Numbered from the stretch's first letter, positions 1 to 9,329 are shown. The stretch: DNA of 64,000 bases from Pedobacter sp. B4-66 (GCF_018492665.1 NZ_JAFVME010000003.1:682001-746000); one strand, 5' to 3'. Numbers and translations: made by a program. Notes: a model not told the origin generated them from the letters alone.

Positions 1-2
1 GT

Positions 3-869
3 TTATACCTGAAGACTTATTACCCGTTGGAGTTCATGGTTTCCGTTTTAAATAACTATGGTGGCTTTTATCAACGGAAAGTGTACGTTAATGAGGCGAA
101 GAAAGCAGGTGGGAATATATGCCTGCCATGTATCAATAAAAGCGCTTTCAATACTTGTATCTATGGAATCGACATTTATCTCGGCTTTGACTGCTTATTG
201 AATTTGGAAAACAAGCTCGCAGTGCTTATTCAACAGGAACGCTTACGGAATGGCGATTATACAAGTCTTGAAAATTTCGTACTGCGAACAGGTGCAGGAC
301 TGGAAATGCTGATTGTGCTGATCCGGTCTGGTGCATTCCGTTTTACGGGAATAGGCAAAAAGGAATTGCTTTGGGAAGCGCATATATTGATGAACGGTGT
401 AAAACACGACAAGGATAGTAACCTGCTCTTTGAATCCATGACGAGGAAACCGGTATTGCCCAAATTAGAAACATCGGTACTCGAAGACATGTATGATGAA
501 ATTGAGTTAATCGGCTTTCCTGTAACCGGTTCTATGTTTGATTTGGCTAAGACAGATTTCCGAGGGGATATTCCTACAATATCATTGGCAAAATATGAAG
601 GTCAGACCGTGAGAATGGTAGGTGATTTTGTTTGTGACAAATACGTCCAAACAAAAAATGGCAAAGTCATGAAATTCGGCACCTTCTTCGATTTAGATGG
701 GAACTTTTTTGATACTGTACACTTCCCTCCTTCCTTGGCTAAATGGCCGCTTTATGGCAATGGCGTTTACCTCGTCATGGGAAAAGTAGTTCTGGACTTT
801 GGGTATCCTGCTATTGAAGTTGAAAAGGTAGCCAGGTTGCCGATAAAGGTTGATCCACGGAGTGTGTAG
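3..869 (+). CDS. DnaE-family DNA polymerase III alpha subunit, C-terminal part (gene cut by window start)
   Basis: The reading frame is open to the window edge: codons before the first in-frame TTG (27) read L-Y-L-K-T-Y-Y-P, which continues straight into the typical DnaE block YPLEFMVSVLNN then GGFY. About 288 residues are visible. They cover the end of the fingers/HhH region and a C-terminal OB-like domain (V-R-M-V-G-D-F around residue 200, then FFDTVHFP and GVYLVMGKVV). The form resembles, from memory, the DnaE of Bacteroidota ImuA-ImuB-DnaE2 damage-tolerance cassettes rather than the replicative enzyme; imuA/imuB would then lie upstream, outside the window. In such cassettes the enzyme does error-prone translesion synthesis in the SOS response. 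The presence of an SRAP gene 3 kb away fits a DNA-damage theme. The family is certain; the DnaE2 assignment is inference. Confidence 0.85.
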   Translation, partial: LYLKTYYPLEFMVSVLNNYGGFYQRKVYVNEAKKAGGNICLPCINKSAFNTCIYGIDIYLGFDCLLNLENKLAVLIQQERLRNGDYTSLENFVLRTGAGLEMLIVLIRSGAFRFTGIGKKELLWEAHILMNGVKHDKDSNLLFESMTRKPVLPKLETSVLEDMYDEIELIGFPVTGSMFDLAKTDFRGDIPTISLAKYEGQTVRMVGDFVCDKYVQTKNGKVMKFGTFFDLDGNFFDTVHFPPSLAKWPLYGNGVYLVMGKVVLDFGYPAIEVEKVARLPIKVDPRSV

Positions 870-1002
870 AAGCCATATCCAATATGCTATTTACGTACAA
901 TCCCGTTATCATAGTTTACCAGACTTACGAACGATGCTAGCAATTGATAGATGAAAAAATACCTGCTGCTTAACTTGTCACAGTGTTTATATAAAAATCA
1001 TA

Positions 1003-3909
1003 CTATAAGCAACTAAAAACAGCTTCAACCTGAGCAACATACAGCGTTGCTGTAGGCTTATCAATTATATCACTGGTACAGACGCTATCACTATAGGTGT
1101 GTCCTGCACAATTTCTCAAATTTAATATGTTCCGACAGGTGTTAAACAAGCCTTCTGCTGTATCATAATCTCTCCAAATACCCTTCAGGTAATCTGAAAA
1201 TGCTGCCATTAAGGGAACCGAGCTATAATTGTAAGTCGCATTTTTTGCCGGAGAGATATAGTAAAATAATTCAAAGATTTGAGTTAGGTTCCCAAATGTA
1301 TAACTTGTAGAAATGTTGTTAGTAAAAGTCTTTAAATGATAAAAACAGATTTTCTTTTCATTAACTGTTCCCAAATCAAAACCAATGATGTCAGAGTTTA
1401 GTTTCGTTATACTTAAATTAGTAAAAATATCATCTAATTTATCTTTATAATTTGCATCTCCAGTCCACAGGGTTTTATCTAGAGAACTAACAGAGTTTTT
1501 AAAATCGTTCATCCATTTTATCATCTCAAATTCAACTGCCCGGCCATATTGTAGAACAACAGGTGCAAAATCGGCAGCATTATCCAGATTCGCCAATAGA
1601 AATTTACCCGTTGATAGATACTTAAGTGTTTTTGAATGGTCAATTTTACTGCTATCTATAATTGCTTCAATTTCAGCCTCGTAATTTGAATAGTCAGCTT
1701 TAGCGGTATATTCGTCAATGATCCCGTCCCGCTGTTCTATTAATTGTTGAAGTGCCAATTCATTTTCCGCTTTTTCTCTCTTAGTTTCATAGAGCTGTTC
1801 TTCCAGTTCATTTTTTCCCGAAGTTGCAGTTAGCAGTTCCCGATCAAGTTCCGCTATCCTGTCATCATGACCAGCAATCGCTTTGTTAGCGTTTTTCAGC
1901 TTTTCTTCTACTGCTTCGTAATCTTCAATAAACCTGTCTCTTTGAATATTCAGCAAACTTAGTTTCAGATTAGTCTGTTCGTCAAAAAATCCCTTTCCAA
2001 AATACCTGTCATAATCAATACTTCCATCCTTACCAATCTCAACCTGATTAATGTACTGATCCTTCAGCCCCTCCCTAACATCATTGGGATGATTGAAGTA
2101 GTACATTTTAACAACGTCGGGATCAACTATTTTCTGGCCGATATATTCCTGAAATTTATAGATCAAATACTCGCTATGGGTTTCTATAAGGAATTGGATA
2201 TTGAACCTGGAGGCAGCATCAATAATTAATTCTGCCATTTTTGACTGTAAAGATGGATGTAGGTTGGCCTCTGGTTCTTCTATCAACAAAGTTGACGCCC
2301 TAAAATAGATTGCCTCACTTTCATAATAACCTTCCTGGTTATTAAAATCATATTGATGTGTTCTTTGATGTTCACGGGCGATGATCGCTATTTTCATGAT
2401 GATCGGGAGCAGTTGGGACACTCCGTATCCCAAGTCGACCAGAGGAGTTTTTGTGCCGTCAAAATTGACCAGGAAAATTTTGGTCAAACCAATCGCCTCA
2501 TCTCTAAAGACCGAAAGCTCCTTTCCAATGTTGAAGCCTTTTAGTTTATTTTTTTTAGTTTCATCCTGTTCACTGATCTCTCCCTTACCGATCCAAAAGT
2601 TTACAAATTTTTGGATCTGCTCGTGATGGTCAAGAAAGATGGCAGAGAAATCCCTCGCGATCTGGGTGTCTTCGGTATTCTGTTCGTCAATAAACCATTC
2701 CCTGTTTCTGCCCCTTGTCGTTGGCAGGAAATAAACGTGATTTAAACTATCAATTTTTTGCTGAACGGTAGTTAGAAAATCCTTTTCTATACCTCCTAGC
2801 AAACTTTTAAAAAGTGCGCTGTTCGGAGTGGTCTGGAACATAGTTGGTTTGAAAATATCCCGATAATTCTTTTCTGCGCCGGTTTCCTGTTTTTCATCAG
2901 GTACCTCATCTTTTAGTTCTTCACGCACAATGTCTCTTTCCATCCCGTCCATGGGACTGGAAAAATTATGTTTGAAACAGTCTAAAATTTTGTATTGGCT
3001 ATTGTCCTTCCCTTGAAGAAGCTCAGTCAGAACCTTTTGTTCTATTGTAAATAGTTTTGACTTTTCTTCTGCTGCCAGTCCTGAATAATCAGAGAATAAA
3101 CTTTTTCCTTCGATAAATTTTTCTGTAAATGCCTCATAATCGTCTTTATTGTTTTTAAAGAAAGGCAAGTCAAAATAGATTCGATTATACTTTTCAATTC
3201 TACTAAATAGGTCAACAGTAAAATATTCTTCAATTTGTTTATTAGGTTCATATTCTTCTTTTATCTCAACAGGCGTATCTTTGATTAGTTGGATGATTTT
3301 TTTCAAATCAAGGCTTGTTTTCATTTCCCATTCAGGAGGTTCATCATGATGCGGTCTATAACCCAAAATATTCGACCAGTGTAGATATTCCCCGTCCTTT
3401 ACAATGGCAATATTTTTAATGTCATGATAGACTGCTACGTTCTCTTTAGTTCCATTCTTATCTACCGATCGGATCAATCCGTATCTAACTTCTAGCGTCG
3501 CGCTTATTTCTCTGCTGTTTCCAAATTTTACGGGAAAAGCAAATACCAAATCTTCATTCTCTTCAAAAATAGGCCGGCCATTGGGCATGCCGTCATTTTT
3601 TTTATGAAAATCAGAAAGCCTGGAGTACATGCTTTTATTAGGAATTTCCGAGTTTTTAAACGCATTCATGGAAACGCGGTTCACAATACGTTCCAGATTT
3701 CCAAGTTCATGTTTCATGTTCTTAAAATCCAAGGTTTCTGAAACTATTCCATCCTTAAAGTTATGGGCAAGGAATTGGATTGCTTTGAAAATAGTGCTTT
3801 TCCCTGCATTATTTGTACCTGTAATTAATGTAATAGGTGCAAATTCAAGGTCTTCCATCTTCGTGAAAGTCCTGAAATTTTGTAAACCTAACCCCTCTAA
3901 ATTTGGCAT
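1003..3909 (-). CDS. AAA/ABC-type ATPase (OLD/RecF-like) with coiled coil and C-terminal HEPN-like domain
   Basis: This 968-residue protein starts with an SMC/RecF/OLD-type ATPase head. Walker A is GTNNAGKST at residues 31-39, a signature-like GYGVSQLLPI at 495-504, Walker B TLLIEEPEANLHP near 540-552, and a switch ETHSEYLI at 576-583. A charged coiled coil follows at about 655-740. The last 200 residues are helical and carry RNCAGH (R932 to H937), an R-x4-H motif as found in HEPN RNases and abortive-infection proteins. No TOPRIM nuclease domain was noticed, so the protein differs from classical OLD nucleases. It is monocistronic on the minus strand, next to another HEPN protein and an HNH nuclease. 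A phage-defence role through nucleotide-triggered RNA cleavage is inference; an alternative is an ATPase with a dead HEPN domain used for binding. Confidence 0.8.
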   Translation of the reverse strand: MPNLEGLGLQNFRTFTKMEDLEFAPITLITGTNNAGKSTIFKAIQFLAHNFKDGIVSETLDFKNMKHELGNLERIVNRVSMNAFKNSEIPNKSMYSRLSDFHKKNDGMPNGRPIFEENEDLVFAFPVKFGNSREISATLEVRYGLIRSVDKNGTKENVAVYHDIKNIAIVKDGEYLHWSNILGYRPHHDEPPEWEMKTSLDLKKIIQLIKDTPVEIKEEYEPNKQIEEYFTVDLFSRIEKYNRIYFDLPFFKNNKDDYEAFTEKFIEGKSLFSDYSGLAAEEKSKLFTIEQKVLTELLQGKDNSQYKILDCFKHNFSSPMDGMERDIVREELKDEVPDEKQETGAEKNYRDIFKPTMFQTTPNSALFKSLLGGIEKDFLTTVQQKIDSLNHVYFLPTTRGRNREWFIDEQNTEDTQIARDFSAIFLDHHEQIQKFVNFWIGKGEISEQDETKKNKLKGFNIGKELSVFRDEAIGLTKIFLVNFDGTKTPLVDLGYGVSQLLPIIMKIAIIAREHQRTHQYDFNNQEGYYESEAIYFRASTLLIEEPEANLHPSLQSKMAELIIDAASRFNIQFLIETHSEYLIYKFQEYIGQKIVDPDVVKMYYFNHPNDVREGLKDQYINQVEIGKDGSIDYDRYFGKGFFDEQTNLKLSLLNIQRDRFIEDYEAVEEKLKNANKAIAGHDDRIAELDRELLTATSGKNELEEQLYETKREKAENELALQQLIEQRDGIIDEYTAKADYSNYEAEIEAIIDSSKIDHSKTLKYLSTGKFLLANLDNAADFAPVVLQYGRAVEFEMIKWMNDFKNSVSSLDKTLWTGDANYKDKLDDIFTNLSITKLNSDIIGFDLGTVNEKKICFYHLKTFTNNISTSYTFGNLTQIFELFYYISPAKNATYNYSSVPLMAAFSDYLKGIWRDYDTAEGLFNTCRNILNLRNCAGHTYSDSVCTSDIIDKPTATLYVAQVEAVFSCL

Positions 3910-4122
3910 TTTTATAGATTATTAATTTTTGCGTTTTCAATCCTGATATGCTTGTTTCATTAAGTTGTGTCCTACTTGCATACTATAAGATAAAATCATA
4001 TAAAGGTACCCGATTCTAATTGACAAAATTGAGCCTTTTTTGACCTTTTTTGCACTATACATGAGCGCTCATTGAAACATACAAAAAACAATATGTCCGA
4101 ATTAAAATTCAGAGAAAGAACA

Positions 4123-4154
4123 GAGGCAGTATCATTGACCAATGATACTGCCTC
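4123..4154 (-). terminator. Strong stem-loop, terminator of the SRAP operon
   Basis: A perfect 15-bp inverted repeat (GAGGCAGTATCATTG and its complement) separated by only 2 bases lies 28 bp after the SRAP stop codon. On the minus strand it is followed by a moderately T-rich tract. It should end the leftward SRAP transcript and shield the ATPase gene. Confidence 0.7.
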
Positions 4155-4182
4155 TCAGTTGTATATCATTACGATCACAATT

Positions 4183-4992
4183 TTAAATATTTAACTCTAG
4201 TGCAGGTAAATCTTCATAAACAAACGGTGTTGCTGGTTCTAATGTGCTGAGAAAATCTTTGGCGACTGTGCAGGCATCCATTTCTGACGAAGTAAACTGG
4301 GTTCTGGCAATTTCAGTAATTCGTCCTTCACTCAAATCTCCCATCATCCATTCCCAGGCAAGTTCATCATTAAGAATCGTAGGCATCCTTCTTTTGGAGT
4401 TATGGACCTGCTGCATCAGAGCATTGGCCTCCGTCGTAACAACAGAAAACGTTTCAACGTGCTCGCCTGTGGACTGATCCGTCCAAGGCTGGTATATTCC
4501 TGCCATGTAAAAATATTCCCGCTCTTTCAAATGAATATAGTACGGGTACTTGATCGCAGTTTTTAACGATTCGCCAGTCCTCTTGTTCTTTGGAAACACG
4601 TGCCTCCACTCATAAAAACCTGTGGACAGCACAAGGCATCTTCTTTTTAATGCGGCATCACGGTACATCTTCCTAGGCAATAGCAGCTCTTCAGACATGG
4701 CATTCAGTGTAAGATACTGCGTCCATTTACCCGTAACTGGGTCTTTAAAACCATTACGGTATTTCAAAGCATCCTCCCTGCTTTTCCAGTATGGCGGCAT
4801 AAATCCCCATTCCATTTCAACAATTTCAAAATCTGTCTTTTCATCGTTAGGTTTCAATACCGCTCCAGTGCTATAGCTAAAGCCGACATGGATATCCTTA
4901 TTTAAGAAATCATATTTCGCAACTTCTTTCTCCAGGTTCATTAACCTGATAAATTCTTCCCTTGAAACCTTTTGTCCGTTATAGTAACACAT
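4183..4992 (-). CDS. SOS response-associated peptidase family (SRAP; YedK/HMCES-like)
   Basis: SRAP proteins crosslink to abasic sites in single-stranded DNA through an N-terminal cysteine and protect them from breakage. The start at 4992 rather than the GTG at 4995 is chosen because it puts the catalytic cysteine at position 2 (MCYYNG) after the initiator Met. The other hallmark residues are visible: Asn in LNAMSE (about 97), Glu in TGFYEW (about 128) and His in VHNSKRRMP (about 197). Length of 269 residues is usual for Bacteroidota members. The ATG overlaps the TGA of the upstream 81-aa gene by one base (TGATG), which indicates translational coupling. SRAP genes are often SOS- or ImuABC-associated; no LexA box was recognised here. 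Confidence 0.93.
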   Translation of the reverse strand: MCYYNGQKVSREEFIRLMNLEKEVAKYDFLNKDIHVGFSYSTGAVLKPNDEKTDFEIVEMEWGFMPPYWKSREDALKYRNGFKDPVTGKWTQYLTLNAMSEELLLPRKMYRDAALKRRCLVLSTGFYEWRHVFPKNKRTGESLKTAIKYPYYIHLKEREYFYMAGIYQPWTDQSTGEHVETFSVVTTEANALMQQVHNSKRRMPTILNDELAWEWMMGDLSEGRITEIARTQFTSSEMDACTVAKDFLSTLEPATPFVYEDLPALELNI

Positions 4993-5237
4993 CACTTTTT
5001 ATTTTTGAAGTATTCACTGATTTGTTGACCTGCAAGCTCTGCTTCTTTTAACCTTCCCTGGGGTATGGACATCCACATTTTTCCGGTTACTGTTGATGCC
5101 CTGATCACATTCAAGGGATTTCGCCCATCCTCAAACTCAATCCTGAAGAGTTGTTGATCGCCGACATTATGTTCGGTTACCGTGGCGGTAATTCCTTCAA
5201 CTATGATTTTAAAATTTTCTGGAGCAAACAGTTCCAT
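4992..5237 (-). CDS. Small hypothetical protein coupled to SRAP
   Basis: This 81-residue ORF has no family I recognise. It is soluble, with a beta-rich first half (KIIVEGITATVTEH, QLFRIEFEDG) and a helical, Lys-rich tail ending in EYFKNKK. Its stop codon overlaps the SRAP start (TGATG), so the two are almost surely translated together. I recall similar short ORFs beside SRAP genes in Sphingobacteriaceae, but cannot name a function. It may be an accessory factor or simply a co-inherited gene. Confidence 0.65.
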   Translation of the reverse strand: MELFAPENFKIIVEGITATVTEHNVGDQQLFRIEFEDGRNPLNVIRASTVTGKMWMSIPQGRLKEAELAGQQISEYFKNKK

Positions 5238-5301
5238 ATCCCTATGTTATCTGTATAAAGATAATATTTTTCAAACACTTCTAAAAGCATTAGTATAAGG
5301 G

Positions 5302-6090
5302 CTATGCGTGATCCTCAGAGCCATTAGAAACGTCAAACTTTTTACGAAAATGTTCTGGATATAATCTTGATTTTTGATCAGCCCCGGAATATATCTTAAC
5401 CCACTCTGCATTTCGATCCACCAAATTTATGACCATTGTAATTGCTCCATAGCTGAACCGGAACAACAAAGTGTCCCCATCAAATTCATAAAACTCAAGT
5501 TGGCATTTAATCTGTTTAAGCGCATATTTATCATAGTACTTTGGAATACTTTGAAATTTCCCTTGTTGAATATGTGTTGTTAGAAACGGCCAATCGGTGT
5601 TAGTTTGACCGCTCAAATAATCTTTCAATTCCTGGAAATTATACTTCTTGAACAACCCTTTTTGGGACGTGAAGATGCTTTCTAGTCCAATTTTTAATAG
5701 CAATCTGGATGTAGCCACTTCACTTTTATCAAAACTCTGAACTATTAAATGGCCGATTCCATTTTGTGGATCAATTAGTTTGAAATTTTTTTCTGATAAC
5801 CCTTTAATCGTTATCTTTTGTTTTTCCAGGTCCTCATGTCCCATAATTTCAAGATCGCCAATTTCTCCTTTAGCATTTTTCCCTCTTTTATTTCCGATCC
5901 CGAATCGTGCTCGTTCCATTAAAAACACTGTATTACTCAATGCTTTTTTTTCAAAAGCAGCAAACTTATTATTGCACTGATCACAGACTGCACCTCTTGC
6001 CATTAGATATCTTTTATTACCAAAAGACTCTGAAACAATATGCTCTATAGAACCAGCTTCGTTTTCTTTATCACAGAAAATACATACCAT
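5302..6090 (-). CDS. HNH endonuclease family protein
   Basis: The N-terminus carries a compact zinc-supported HNH fold: C3-x2-C6, E16-H17 (the S-I-E-H-I-V-S-E-S-F-G segment), then C36-x2-C39-N40. This is the pattern of HNH_5-type nucleases. The remaining 200 residues show no motif I know and may form a specificity or effector-sensing domain. At 262 residues it is longer than a minimal HNH domain. It sits between two genes suspected of antiviral roles, with 64 bp to the HEPN gene. A restriction or defence function is inference. A homing function is unlikely because no intron or intein is visible. Confidence 0.8.
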   Translation of the reverse strand: MVCIFCDKENEAGSIEHIVSESFGNKRYLMARGAVCDQCNNKFAAFEKKALSNTVFLMERARFGIGNKRGKNAKGEIGDLEIMGHEDLEKQKITIKGLSEKNFKLIDPQNGIGHLIVQSFDKSEVATSRLLLKIGLESIFTSQKGLFKKYNFQELKDYLSGQTNTDWPFLTTHIQQGKFQSIPKYYDKYALKQIKCQLEFYEFDGDTLLFRFSYGAITMVINLVDRNAEWVKIYSGADQKSRLYPEHFRKKFDVSNGSEDHA

Positions 6091-6154
6091 TCTTAAAGAT
6101 TTTTATTTTATAACCAAGACCACTTAGAATTTTAGCTAAAATTAGAAGAACCCA

Positions 6155-7702
6155 TTACGTCCTCATATACTTTGGAATTGTTCCAGTTTCTATGGGAAGT
6201 CCAAACCGGCTCGTGTGATCCTTCTTCCCTTCTTCATGGGAAACAGCGATAGCCACGTAAATGATGGCTGCTCTGGTAAGTTTTAATAGCTTGAGTGTCT
6301 TGCGTTCAAACTCACTTCGCGATATAGAAAACGAAATATCCGGTTCTGTAAATAATCCTTTCATTACAGGAAAATCGGAAACTATTTTAAAACCCTTATG
6401 CTCAATGAAGTTTCTGATCGTTGCTACCTCTTTAGCATCCGGTTCCAGAACGGTATCAAAATCTCTTTCTTTTTCATAGAGATCTTTACTCAACCAGTAT
6501 AATCCCCTCAAAGCCCAATTCTCGCTGTTTGAAAAAAAAGATCGCAATTCCATTTTCTTAGAATTAGAATACCACAATCCACGAAAACTTACCTGGGTTT
6601 GGGCTATTTGAAGGTCCAGATAGTCGTTTAACAAATAGGCAATTTTATCTAAAATCGAATAGGCAAGCCTAAAAGCAATTTTTAACTGCTCAATGTAATA
6701 AGAATATCGCACCGTTTCCATCGTTTCAACAAGAGGAACATCTATATCCGAAAAGTGTGGATTATCGTTTAATTGAGAGATGTAGTACGAATACCTTGCT
6801 GTTGCAAACTCCTGTTTGATCTGGTTGTAAAGGTTAAGACAAACAGGGGGCCTGTTCGCCGGTAATGTTAGGGTCGGCAAATTCAAACAATCATGGCAGG
6901 CATCTGTATGTGGCCCAAGATCATTTAATGGGTTTATATACAATTTATTCTCCAGCGACCATAACCTGTATGATCTTAACTCTAGGTCGTTTCCTAAATC
7001 AAATTTGTTCAATTTGGGGAAGGCATTTAAATAAACTTCAGGAAAACTTTTCGTAATAAAATCCTTAAGCCAATCATGCAAATGCTGGAACCCTTGTTCA
7101 GCGTCAGTGTGCAGATACTCACGAAATTGCAAAGCTTCAATGAGGTGATGATAAGCAGTAACTTGGAACAAATTGTTATGAATATTATCATACAAAACGC
7201 GACCATAAAAGGTTAATCCATTGGCCATATTTCCAATTGCCATAGCAAATTCAGGATTTATACGGATTGCTTTATTCCAATATTCCTGGGCTTCCACAAA
7301 TCTTCCGATGAAAGAAAAACTATTCCCCAGGTTAGTATACATCTGGCATTGCCTGTCCATGTCTGCTTTCTCAAATCCAGGGGAGGCAATTGCTTTACGC
7401 AAATGCAGGATTTCGTTTGTCAGTTCCTCCATTTGGAAGAGCCAGTTATTTGCGGTACCACGGTGTTTTAATTTACGTAAATAACTCCAGCCATTGGAAA
7501 AGTCATACTGGAGTATGGTGAAATTTATGTCATCCAGGTCCTCTATTTTTATTTGTTTAGACAGATTGAATGCATGGTCTATACCTGACAAACTACCATT
7601 ATCAAGCGATAAATCAAACAGGTTCCCGATAATGTCAATCTGCTCTTCATGTGGCAAGCCTTCTATTGTTGTAATCTCCAGTAATTGATTTAATGTTACC
7701 AT
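6155..7702 (-). CDS. LA2681-family HEPN domain protein with TPR-like N-terminus
   Basis: The 515-residue protein has a helical TPR-like N-terminus (a clear repeat around 122-150, YTNLGNSFSFIGRFVEAQEY) and a C-terminal domain that matches my memory of the LA2681-type HEPN family: RYSYYISQL, FRLAYSILDKIAYLLNDYLDL at about 344-364, and the catalytic-type RNFIEH (R430 to H435), an R-x4-H motif. HEPN domains of this kind are RNases or nucleotidyl-transfer targets in defence and toxin-antitoxin systems. It is the first gene of the leftward run. A partner nucleotidyltransferase (MNT) was not found nearby, so a stand-alone defence or stress RNase is the best guess. Confidence 0.85.
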   Translation of the reverse strand: MVTLNQLLEITTIEGLPHEEQIDIIGNLFDLSLDNGSLSGIDHAFNLSKQIKIEDLDDINFTILQYDFSNGWSYLRKLKHRGTANNWLFQMEELTNEILHLRKAIASPGFEKADMDRQCQMYTNLGNSFSFIGRFVEAQEYWNKAIRINPEFAMAIGNMANGLTFYGRVLYDNIHNNLFQVTAYHHLIEALQFREYLHTDAEQGFQHLHDWLKDFITKSFPEVYLNAFPKLNKFDLGNDLELRSYRLWSLENKLYINPLNDLGPHTDACHDCLNLPTLTLPANRPPVCLNLYNQIKQEFATARYSYYISQLNDNPHFSDIDVPLVETMETVRYSYYIEQLKIAFRLAYSILDKIAYLLNDYLDLQIAQTQVSFRGLWYSNSKKMELRSFFSNSENWALRGLYWLSKDLYEKERDFDTVLEPDAKEVATIRNFIEHKGFKIVSDFPVMKGLFTEPDISFSISRSEFERKTLKLLKLTRAAIIYVAIAVSHEEGKKDHTSRFGLPIETGTIPKYMRT

Positions 7703-8066
7703 TATTAAGTAAGGTTTATCGTTTCTTTTTTGTCTGCAATATTTTACAGCAATTTAATAGATCAAGCCTATTTAATTGCATTTACAAAGTAAATATAACA
7801 CTGCGCAGCCTATCTGCGTACTTTAAAACTTTATTAGTAGAGTTACTTAAGGTAAAGCCATCAGCCCCAATACCATGGCGCTTTAAAGTCACCACAACTG
7901 CACCTGACGTATGTTTTGCTGGATAATTACATTAATCACTTTTTTACAATGCCCTCTTGTTATTTCATGAAGTTTTGAGAATATTTGTAGACAGGGGTAT
8001 TTAACGCTTTCCTTCTTTTGAAAATCTTATTAATCTCTGCTTGATCAAAAACAACCCTCATGACCT
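7703..8066. other. Intergenic region between divergent genes
   Basis: This AT-rich 364-bp gap separates the leftward HEPN gene from the rightward immunity genes and must hold both promoters. I see no clear hairpin, repeat or conserved coding frame in it; short ORFs here look fortuitous. Confidence 0.5.
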
Positions 8067-8630
8067 ATGTTTGATGCTTTTTTTGAGAAATATCCGGAAT
8101 ACGTTACCATACAACTACCAACCGAAGATGTGTTGAATAGTTTTAAAGGAAAACTCCCAGCTCAACTTACAGACTTCTGGAAGGCTTATGGATTTGGGAT
8201 ATTTATGAAGGGCTACCTAAAGGTGGTTGATCCCTCAGAATATCAACAGGCTTTCGATGAAGCCTATGATAATAAGAATAGCGAAATTGTTTTTGGTGTT
8301 ACGGCTTTTGGAGACTTCCTGACCTGGACGGGAGATGCAATACGAGCTGTCTATTTTAAAAATGGCGGTGATTCGATTATTGAGAGTGGAGATGACTTGG
8401 AATGGTTTTTTGATATGGATTTAGCTGATGAAGGCTTTTTAAGGGACAATTTAGATGACAGAAATTATCTGCCTGCAAAGGAAATGTTAGGAGAACTGGA
8501 ATTCGATGAATGTTATGGTTTTGTACCCCTGATAGGACTAGGTGGAGCAGGAAAAGTCGACCATCTTGAGAGGGTAAAAATAAAAGAACATATCTCTATT
8601 ATTGCCCAAACAATGGGTAAGATAAAATAG
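8067..8630 (+). CDS. GAD-like / T6SS immunity protein Tdi1-like (DUF1851)
   Basis: This 187-residue acidic soluble protein has the layout of GAD-like plus DUF1851 proteins. There is an N-terminal segment with LPAQLTDFWKAYGFG (the P-x2-L-x2-FW pattern of GAD-like domains), a middle VFGVTAFGDFLTWTG, and a C-terminal ECYGFVPLIGLGG. In Agrobacterium the family member Tdi1 neutralises the Tde1 DNase toxin delivered by type VI secretion. No toxin gene is adjacent, so this looks like an orphan immunity gene that protects against neighbours. It is followed 26 bp later by another immunity-type gene. Confidence 0.75.
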   Translation: MFDAFFEKYPEYVTIQLPTEDVLNSFKGKLPAQLTDFWKAYGFGIFMKGYLKVVDPSEYQQAFDEAYDNKNSEIVFGVTAFGDFLTWTGDAIRAVYFKNGGDSIIESGDDLEWFFDMDLADEGFLRDNLDDRNYLPAKEMLGELEFDECYGFVPLIGLGGAGKVDHLERVKIKEHISIIAQTMGKIK

Positions 8631-8656
8631 TATTACACGAACAAGAACTTAATGTG

Positions 8657-8995
8657 ATGACAGTAGATGAAATTTATTTAAACATGGCACAAGGCATTTC
8701 AAATGCCATTGATGAAAACAATTGGACTAAGGCTAAATTGGATATAGAAATTGTTGGCGATGGCGTAGTGGGTTATACAGGAGACTATGAATTGAATAGT
8801 ACCTCCCATGATCTGTCGGTGAGAAAAATCCCCAGGGACATCAGAAACTGGCTTAAGGAATTACATCGAATCACCACTGAAGGAGGTAAAAACAAATGGA
8901 ACAGGGCCGTTTTTGCTTTGGAGCCTCAAGGTAAGTTTGATATGGAATTTGTCTGGGATCAGGAGTTGCATGATGAAATCGAAAAGTTAAGTTAG
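8657..8995 (+). CDS. YezG/DUF600-like immunity family protein
   Basis: The 112-residue acidic protein begins M-T-V-D-E-I-Y-L-N-M-A-Q-G-I, then VGDGVVGYTGDYEL, then a C-terminal helix with KWNRAVFALEPQGKF and a W-D-Q-E-L segment. The pattern fits the YezG (DUF600) antitoxin/immunity family. ATG at 8657 is preferred over the GTG three bases earlier. It forms a tandem with the Tdi1-like gene upstream. No cognate nuclease toxin of the LXG or RHS type is in the window, so it is an orphan immunity gene or the distal part of a polymorphic-toxin immunity array. Confidence 0.65.
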   Translation: MTVDEIYLNMAQGISNAIDENNWTKAKLDIEIVGDGVVGYTGDYELNSTSHDLSVRKIPRDIRNWLKELHRITTEGGKNKWNRAVFALEPQGKFDMEFVWDQELHDEIEKLS

Positions 8996-9084
8996 TTACC
9001 TCCCTCTACCTTGTTGTTTGCAAATGATTCTTTGTATCAATAAATAGTATGCTTTTATCTTGACAGTACAGGAGATTTCGTTCG

Positions 9085-9142
9085 TACCTGCCGCATCATG
9101 AAATCAAAATTTCCTTTCTGATTCAAGGCAGGTATCTTTTTC
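9085..9142 (+). terminator. Long-loop hairpin with T-run, possible terminator of the immunity genes
   Basis: An 8-bp perfect inverted repeat, TACCTGCC (9085-9092) and GGCAGGTA (9127-9134), is followed by TCTTTTTCT. It lies 90 bp after the second immunity gene. A second small hairpin (GAAGGG-CATC-CCCTTC, 9151-9166) follows. The rest of the gap up to 9329 shows nothing else I can name. Confidence 0.45.
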
Positions 9143-9329
9143 TATAGTATGAAGGGCATCCCCTTCGGTCGGGCTTTCCACTGCAATCTTTTCTTACAGA
9201 AAAGGATTTTCGTTTCAATCCCTGATGCACATTGTTTGTGCATTTCTCTATTATTTCTTCTCGTTAAATCTTCCTGATTCAAATCCACTAATTGCCCTGA
9301 TTGAAATAATTAATTAGAAATAGAGTCGC

